64,000 nucleotides of DNA. Origin: Gari tellinella. Its lineage: Eukaryota; Mollusca; Bivalvia; Cardiida; Psammobiidae. Location: assembly GCA_922989275.2 (NCBI GenBank), contig OV277859.1, positions 89,152,198-89,216,197 of the forward strand. The letters run 5' to 3'. The position numbers and the translations under genes are program-made. A model generated the notes under the pieces. The model saw only the letters and a list, made by a program, of their open reading frames with translations. It was not told the origin of the DNA and did not search any database. Numbering within the stretch: position 1 is the stretch's first letter; the number at the start of each line of letters is the position of its first letter. This document shows positions 57,962-64,000 of this stretch, piece after piece.

Positions 57962-58009
57962 CTGTAGTGTGCTCAATTAGAACTATTTGCTGCTTAGATT
58001 AGCAGTGTA

Positions 58010-58310
58010 TGTATCGTGCAGAGTACAGTTGAGCAAACATTTTCTTTCCAAATAACCCCTGTTACCCTTAAATTATCATTTTCATTGCAAACAGTTTGGT
58101 AACCCGACGTCTGATCAGGCTCCTAACGGTTTGCCACTCAAATTAAAACTGGTAGTCAGAATTGTCAAAAGGTTGTTATTTTCTATATTTCATTGCAATG
58201 CATTTGCGTCTGAACGAAAGAATTACGTTTACTCCACTGTATTTCAGACCGGTCCAACTCGCAATCGATGGCCTTCGGCGGACATCGATTTCGTTACTGA
58301 ACTTAACACT
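58010..58310. repeat. Second copy of the A2-containing duplicated block
   Basis: ATCGTGCAGAGTACAGTTGA opens an A2 with a broken core (GGTAACCCGACGTCTGATC). It ends TTTACTCCACTGTATTTCAG ACC and GCAATCGATGGCCTTCGGCG. It parallels 54,840-55,150 including the flanks. Confidence 0.75.
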
Positions 58311-58376
58311 GAACATACTGATCGTATAAATCATGCTGAACTCTTAACATAGCTGTTACCTTAATTGATGCAATTT

Positions 58377-58612
58377 TTAACCCATAATCTTATAGCCCAT
58401 TTTTAGTATTGACGATAGGTAACCACCAGCTTAAAGTAGATTTAAAGTAAAGCAGAATGCGTCTTAAATTACAGCGTACAGTAAGCTACACTTTATAAGA
58501 ATATAGACTCTATTTCTGTATATATTAGAACTACATGTCCTTGTAGAAATTTATTCAGTGAAGGAAGAAATTGAAGGCGTAAAAAGTTGTATCTATGTAG
58601 TAATGGGTTAAT
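58377..58612. mobile_element. B MITE, decayed core
   Basis: TTTAACCCATAATCTTATAG ... GTAGTAATGGGTTAA. The core has collapsed to AGCAGAATGCGTCTTAAATT. Confidence 0.78.
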
Positions 58613-58869
58613 TACCAAGTTTATTTAATTGTTCAACAAAAAAATTATTTGTTCTATCTGACAAATATGTGTTCAATAAAAAAATAACTTGTACAATAAA
58701 TTTAAAAAAAAAATTTTTTGAATCAATATATTTTATTAAACATAAATATTTTTATTGAACAAATAAAATACTTTTGCAACACAAGTTACATGCGAAAAAT
58801 TATTCATTCAATAATTGGAGGCGAAAGTTGTAAGCTCGGATTTCATTAGACGAGAAATCGTTCAGCGCT

Positions 58870-59050
58870 TCAGAGGCTATTGACACGACGGTCGAGTCGA
58901 TAACGTTTCTTATTCGCACAACGGTCGTGCGGATAAGGATTTTTATCGGCACGGCAGTCGTGCGGATCAGAAAGCTTATTCGCACGACGGTCGTTCCTAA
59001 ACAAGTCGTGCATATATGAAAGCTTATTCGCACGACGGTTGTTCCGATAC
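58870..59050. repeat. GCACGACNGTCGTGC palindrome run
   Basis: GACACGACGGTCGAGTC, GCACAACGGTCGTGCGG, GGCACGGCAGTCGTGCGG, GCACGACGGTCGTTCC and GCACGACGGTTGTTCC recur every 32-45 bp with AT-rich spacers (ATAAGGATTTTTATC, AAAGCTTATTC). Confidence 0.8.
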
Positions 59051-59066
59051 ATGTACTATATATAGT

Positions 59067-59142
59067 GACCGGGCCCGGGAATCGAACCCGGGACCTCCCA
59101 CTTGCAAGGCGAGCGGTATAACCATTAAGCCAAAAGTCCGGA
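59067..59142 (-). tRNA. tRNA-like, anticodon TGC (Ala-type), probably a repeat
   Basis: On the minus strand a 76-nt cloverleaf can be drawn. The T arm is CCGGG-TTCGATT-CCCGG and the anticodon arm is CTCGC-CTTGCAA-GTGGG with loop anticodon TGC. The A box is TGGCTTAATGG. The acceptor arm TCCGGAC / GCCCGGT pairs at 5 of 7 positions. A second copy 270 bp away shares the same flanks (GTTAGGCTCGAGGGCCTAAC), which suggests a tRNA-derived repeat or SINE rather than an expressed tRNA. Confidence 0.5.
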
Positions 59143-59335
59143 CGTTAGGCTCGAGGGCCTAACACTGCCTATATTCACTACACTCCTCCCCATCTTAATT
59201 TTGAGGTCCTTTTTATCCCTTTCGACTTACGGTAGCTACCACGCGTCATTTCTGACGGTGATCCATGCATCGGGCAAGGACAGTCACCGCCAGATGGTGC
59301 GGAAAAATCCGTTTGCCGACAAACGCCATTATAGT
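59143..59335. other. Spacer between tRNA-like copies
   Basis: GGCTCGAGGGCCTAACACTG CC is shared with the flank of the second tRNA-like copy. The rest (CTTACGGTAGCTACCACGCG, GTCACCGCCAGATGGTG) may be the body of a tRNA-derived SINE read on the minus strand. The end GCGTTTGTCGGCAAACGG (minus strand) is palindromic. Confidence 0.45.
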
Positions 59336-59411
59336 GACCGGGCCCGGGAATCGAACCCGGGACCTCCTGCTTGAAAGGCGAGCGTTATAACCATTGAACC
59401 AAAAGTCCGGA
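59336..59411 (-). tRNA. tRNA-like, anticodon TTC (Glu-type), probably a repeat
   Basis: Same layout as 59,067-59,142. The T arm and acceptor are identical. The anticodon arm is CTCGC-CTTTCAA-GCAGG with one mismatch and loop anticodon TTC. A change of anticodon between copies in otherwise identical frames fits a decaying repeat better than two functional genes. Confidence 0.48.
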
Positions 59412-59514
59412 CGTTAGGCTCGAGGGCCTAACACTGCCTATATTCACTACATATATCAACCTTTGCTACACGAAGTTCGATGTAAGTTTTGATAAACAGT
59501 CAGTATTGGGCTGA

Positions 59515-59645
59515 ACACATTCAACCCTAACGACGACTTTACTCGTCATTTATAACAGTGTACATGTGAAAAGTACAATAGACCTATGAAGAATGTGTAG
59601 ACCTTGATCAGAGGGATCCGAAAAGGGTCCTCTGATCAGGGACTG
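59515..59645. mobile_element. A6 element
   Basis: TTCAACCCTAACGACGACTT, then ATCAGAGGGATCCGAAAAGG / GTCCTCTGATCAGGG. The right arm with GGGTTAA is missing. It is nested in the 58,613-60,820 element. Confidence 0.72.
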
Positions 59646-60820
59646 CAACCGTGAACAATCCTAAATAGGCAAACTTGGACTGACTTAAGTTATGATTGAA
59701 AACGTGGACTGTTGTTTTGAATATGCATGACTTGCGAAAACAAATCTGCAAACTCTTTGAACGTTATATTTCAGTTGATTTCAATAGAAAAGCCAAGTTT
59801 ATCTTCGTCCAATTCATTAACAGTTTTATGTATACCAAATGGTCCACTCCAGGCCCGTAGGAACACGGTGGGAAGATACAATAATGTTGCCAATATTAGT
59901 AAAATATACCTAGTTATTTACATAGACATAAGTAGGTAGTTTACGTGTTTTGAATGTGCGAAACGCCCTCAAAATGTTCACGGGTGAGCATGCTCCCGGA
60001 CCCCTAGTAATTACTGAGTTCCTAGGACTGTCTCAGGTTTGTCTGCGAAGGTCGCAGTATTGCAAAAATTCGGACATTATTCCGCACCCGACGCGGGATG
60101 GCTTGTGATCCTCTCTCTAAATGATAGCTAGATGTAAGATATGTGTCTCACATATTGTCAATATACTCATGCTTTGATGTTAACATGATGATCGAAGCGA
60201 CCATGTTCAAATTGTAAAACGAAGGTGCCTATCGGCACGACAGTCGTGCGGATAACAATTCGTATATTTACGTCAATTATTTATGTAATCGGACGCAAAT
60301 TTTGTTTCATAAAAGGCAATTTTGTCGTAAATTGACAAAAAAGGTAAATTCACGATATCGAAAATTAACGATAGGTGTAGGATAATTCATGACACGGGCC
60401 CCAGAGCTGTATCCTTACGAACGTCGTTCCGATAGACACTTACCTAGACTATGGCTGTCAGCCAATGAAAACCGCCCTTACAAAAACAGGTTAGTATCCC
60501 ATAATGCTAATTTAAGACAATATATTTTTTAACATCCGTTGCAAAACGTGAAAAATATTGATTCGATAATTTTTTATTTTTTTCTATAAATTCAAATATA
60601 TATGTTCATTAAAAAAATATTGATTCTAAAAAAAAATATTTAAAATTTATTGAATACATATATTTTTTAAGAAACAAATATTTTGTCAGATAGAAAATTA
60701 TATTTAAATTATTGAATAAATATTTTTTTCTTGACCATATATTTTTCAGATAGAATGATAAAGTTTTTATTGAACCATTATTTCTTTTTGCAACACTTCA
60801 CATGCCATAGTTTAATAATA

Positions 60821-61215
60821 ATCTAAATACGAGTTTATATGACATATCTGGCTACGAACCAAGTATAATGATGTGATTTTATCACCTCATTGAAATGATT
60901 TCCTTCGAAGTAGGGACATAACTTACGTTAACACAAGAGGCCCAATTGCTTATACTCTCACATGCTTCGGTCTGTGTGAGCTCTTGAAACTATGTGAGCT
61001 AAAATGTAAATACATTTAGGAGATAATTTGAGGTTCAAAAAGTATGATTTGTTCATTATCTTGACTTTTTATCTCATGATCTTGACATTTACGTCAATAT
61101 GACTTTTTCATTGATGTGTAATGTATTCTAATACAATTTGTAAAATAAAGGATCAATATATGTTGTTGACACTTGGTAGAATTTGAACTGAGTTCAAAAT
61201 GTAAAAAAAGTAATA
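60821..61215. other. Intergenic DNA, no gene seen
   Basis: Nothing is recognised. TCTTGACTTTTTATCTCATG and the similar TTGACATTTACGTCAATATG are adjacent. Confidence 0.4.
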
Positions 61216-61586
61216 CAGTGCTCGCTCTTTACAACGACACACAATGGAGACACAAATTGAGTGTGTTGTTCGGAAGGAGTGGTTATAAGGCTGAGGGGAA
61301 AATAAGACTTTGCTTACATTTGCAAACAGTTTGAAACCAGATCAGACGCCGCGTTACGCGGCGTCTGATCTGGATTCAAGCTGTTTGTCACTCGTCATTA
61401 TATTTATTATATATAAAATGTCTTCTTATATGTAACTTTGAGAAAAACAGCAGACGACAATTTTAAGCAGACGATAGTGCGGCAGTAAAAGCGTTCGACT
61501 TAATTGACCTGTTTAGATAACTGCAGCAAGGTTCGTTGTAAGGACTGAGTCGTTGTTGGGATGGCCATTGTACGGATGGAACATTG
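61216..61586. mobile_element. A1 MITE, full length
   Basis: CAGTGCTCGCTCTTTACAAC ... TTGTACGGATGGAACATTG with TA at the left. Intact core A at about 61,347-61,366. Confidence 0.88.
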
Positions 61587-62235
61587 TAGCTCACGACAGA
61601 CGGCGGATAAAGATGAGTGGCATTAGCATACAGATACGTTGGATGTATGGATAGATTGATGAATTGAAATGTGTGTCACTGCGACACAAAGTAGGTCATA
61701 TAGCGTCGATTAATGATGAGGGATGTTGAGATGATATGATGACAGGGAGATGATTTGAGCTAATCTCATTCGTTGTTAAGCAATGCATGGGGAAAACAAC
61801 CGACTTGTCATCCTTTTAGTTCTTGGCAGAGGGGATAATCTCTGTTAAGTATACACAAAACATTTCCTATGGCAGTTAAGCCTCAGAACCACGACAAGGT
61901 AGAAAAGTCTCTAGAAGAGACTTTAGAGAATGCGTTACTTGCAAATGTCAGTATTTATCAGCCTTAGCAGTGAAAGGATTACCATGTACATTAAAGACAG
62001 CACAACAGATGAGTCGAGGTCCAGTTAGTCTGCAAACCAACCATAAGCACACATGACGACCAAGCTCATACATTCTACGAACCGCCAGCAGCGCATTTGT
62101 GACTTCCGCTTGACCCAAGAGCCTTGCAAGGAACATACAAGTTATGCGTGTGCGTTTATTTGATGTAGGAAGAAAGCCGTAGAATCGAAAAGTACGTCGG
62201 TTACAAGATGGACGCAAGTTGCCCGCCAGTGTGTA
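61587..62235. other. Intergenic DNA, no gene seen
   Basis: A minus-strand frame at 61,948-62,217 (89 codons, MRPSCNRRTFRFYGFLPTS) is not recognised, though its sequence is less AT-rich than its surroundings. A weak AGATGA/GATGAG repeat lies at 61,700-61,760. Confidence 0.35.
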
Positions 62236-62593
62236 CAGTGCTCTCTCCCTACAACGGCCCTCCGAACAACGATTCCCTCCTTACAATGATTCTTGTCGCT
62301 GTTCCCCAACAAGACAAATTTCTCCAATCTTTTTACTGCTTCAATATCGTCTGCTTAAAATTGTCGTCTGCTGTTTTTCTCAAATTTACATATTTGACAT
62401 TTTGACAGAAAAAAATCCTTATGACGAGTGACAAACAGCTTGAATCCAGATCAGACGCCGCGTTACGCGGCCTCTGATCTGGATTCAAGCTGTTTGCAAA
62501 TGTAAGTCAATTTCACTCCCTATATTGACTCCCTCTGTACAACGCACACAAGTTTTGTCTCCTATTAGGTGTCGTTGTAGAGAGGGAGCACTG
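62236..62593. mobile_element. A1 MITE, full length
   Basis: CAGTGCTCTCTCCCTACAAC ... GTAGAGAGGGAGCACTG with TA on both sides. Core GACGCCGCGTTACGCGGCCT. Confidence 0.92.
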
Positions 62594-63284
62594 TATTTCC
62601 TGACTGAATCGACTTCCCGGAGTTAATCAGGCTCCCGTACGCCTGGCTCGTAATTTAACGTTACAAGCATACATACAAATTCTTTATGTTTTCAATTCTC
62701 ATCTGAACTTTTTTATATGTCTCAGCTTCAAATCACATAAACGCTCGTATTTAGCAATAGAAAACGAAATTGTCACGTGCGGACTCAATCTACCGCATTG
62801 AGAACATTTGGCTCCCGTGCGCCCGACTTACAGATAAACATGCACGTTTTCGTTTCGAATTCGGTCCCTGCATAGGCCTCAACTAAATTCCAATTTTTTC
62901 GAAACATAAATTGAGTTATATCAGTATAGTAGAAAAAGAAAATGACATATTGTGGCTAACTAAGAATGGGTTTCGTGGTGAATTGTGGTTTACTTGTTTT
63001 TAAAACTAGAATCAAATTCAAATTCAAATTCTTTATTTCGCTCAGTACATGTTTTCACATGAATACATGAGGTTAATTGAAGGTGTAATACAAACTAAAC
63101 AGGTAATGAAAGAGAACTTTAACAATTAAGTATTTTAAAGATATTAGCTACAGGCTCAGGTGGGAGAGCTACAATGAAATTTACAATTAAAGTTTTGTAA
63201 GTTGCAATAAATAGATTTGAAATAGATAAAAATAGATTTATACATCTGTAGAATCAGGCTATGGGGTAATGAGTAAAACATATA
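62594..63284. other. Intergenic DNA, no gene seen
   Basis: CAAATTCAAATTCAAATTC microsatellite at about 63,014-63,031. ATGGGGTAATGAGTAAA at 63,260 is the right end of an old B. Two GGCTCCCGT.CGCC(C/T)G motifs occur at 62,630-62,645 and 62,811-62,825. Confidence 0.45.
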
Positions 63285-63495
63285 CGGTCGAACCCCTCTA
63301 ATACGACCATCAAACAGAAGGCTAATTGTCCGTATAAAGGACAGGTGACAGCTTAAAGCAATGTGAAAATGAAACAGAAAGCTCAAGTAGGAGCTTTCAC
63401 TTTCACTTTCACTTTCACATAGCTTTAAGCAGTCACCTTTCTTAAACGATTATTATTTGACACAACTTAGTGGTCGTAATAGAGGGGTTCTACTG
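63285..63495. mobile_element. C MITE
   Basis: CGGTCGAACCCCTCTAATAC ... GTAATAGAGGGGTTCTACTG with TA on both sides. Core C is partly replaced by a short CTTTCA repeat (CACTTTCACTTTCACTTTC). Confidence 0.88.
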
Positions 63496-63558
63496 TATGT
63501 TCATTCCAGAGTTTCAACAGGAAGCCAATATATGTACCAGTTTTATTTGATACATTCA

Positions 63559-63720
63559 ATACTGTATTAACTCTTTGAACCCTAGTCACCTCTATATGCG
63601 TCATTTGCAAACAGAGTACATGTGAGGGGTACACTTGTCCTATGCAAACAGTGTAGACCCTGATCAGAGGGCTCCCTAAGGAGCCCTCTGATCAGGGTCT
63701 ACACTGTTTGTCATTTTGAC
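63559..63720. mobile_element. A6 element
   Basis: TTTGAACCCTAGTCACCTCT, then a perfect palindrome of about 60 bp with arms GTAGACCCTGATCAGAGGGC TCC and centre CTAAGGAG. It is the best core of this family in the window. The right outer arm is not present. Confidence 0.82.
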
Positions 63721-64000
63721 ATACAATGTATTTTGTAAAAATCAATCATAAAAAGTCACAAATGGACTTGACTAAATTGAAAATTAGAATCGTCCATTTG
63801 AGGTTTCAGGGAGGAAAGGGCAAAGCGACCATTTAATAGAAAACAAATAGGTATGTTTAAAGTCCCATTGTGTTTTCAGACCTTTTTTTAATGTCCGAAA
63901 TACAATAACGGTTAATAATAATGTTTCAACCTTCTTATGGGCCAAACTGATCAAAGAAATGTTAAAGACAGACCTAATTCATCAAAAGTGGCAGTTTAAA
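63721..64000. other. Intergenic DNA, no gene seen
   Basis: No recognised features in the last 280 bp. Confidence 0.4.

Larger units (their letters stand above)
58613..60820. mobile_element. About 2.2-kb element with inverted AT-rich ends
   Basis: The left end (58,613-58,800) has GTTCAATAAAAAAATAAC, TTCTATCTGACAAATAT and TTTTGCAACAC. The right end (60,530-60,820) has the complements (ATTTTGTCAGATAG, TTATTGAACCATTA, TTTGCAACAC and GTTGCAAAACG). Just inside both ends are GTCGTGCG palindromes: a run of five at 58,880-59,045 and single ones at 60,235-60,255 and about 60,415. Inside lie two tRNA-like sequences and a nested A6. No transposase frame is seen. It is probably a large non-autonomous element of unknown type. 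Confidence 0.6.

Overview
The window looks like nuclear DNA of a marine or freshwater invertebrate, most likely a bivalve mollusc. It is AT-rich, coding DNA is split into short exons with GT-AG introns of up to 11 kb, and there is no operon structure. Dozens of short non-autonomous transposons are present, as is a tRNA-headed SINE of a type I associate with bivalves. The species cannot be fixed from the sequence alone. Two protein-coding genes can be supported; each was assembled here by joining exons whose reading phases agree and whose translations match a known family.

Left half (about 1-35,100, minus strand): the 5' half of a ceramide glucosyltransferase gene (UGCG, GT21 family). Five coding exons lie at 34,948-34,851, 30,862-30,724, 22,043-21,941, 10,718-10,617 and 1,506-1,394. 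They give 185 residues in register with human UGCG residues 1 to about 186. The remaining exons lie beyond the left edge.

Right-centre (47,801-53,649, plus strand): a complete four-exon gene for a class I SAM-dependent methyltransferase of the Rv2258c-like type, 348 residues. It has a winged-helix N-terminus and a VLDVGCGS SAM-binding motif.

The most notable structure is in the UGCG gene. All three internal exons downstream of exon 2 carry tandem copies of their own splice junctions. Exon 3 is preceded by about 26 near-identical 70-bp units, each carrying the 3' splice site plus the first 28 exon bases, with older decayed copies farther out. Exon 5 is preceded by about 11 diverged units of about 72 bp, each carrying its 3' splice site plus about 40 exon bases. 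Exon 4 is followed by two 78-79-bp units carrying its 5' splice site. The gene therefore contains dozens of decoy splice sites made from its own exon edges.

Most of the remaining DNA is miniature inverted-repeat transposons. One group has CAGT...ACTG ends beside TA (Tc1/mariner-like). Another has TTAA-CCC...GGG-TTAA ends (piggyBac-like). The same internal palindromic cores occur in families with different ends, which suggests composite elements. There are also tRNA-derived SINEs, a fossil LINE reverse-transcriptase fragment, arrays of short palindromes, and a TGACCT-rich repeat in the methyltransferase intron. The region 35.4-47.4 kb and the region right of 53.9 kb contain no gene I can support.

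Short names used in the entries are: A1, A2, B2 and C (TA / CAGT-ended); A3, A4, A5, A6 and B (TTAA / CCC-ended); D (GGGCCC-ended); H, I, J, O, R and S (other families). Core A is GACGCCGCGTTACGCGGCGT, core B is AATGCGCCTTAAGGCGCATT, and core C is AAGCTCCTATAGGAGCTTT.
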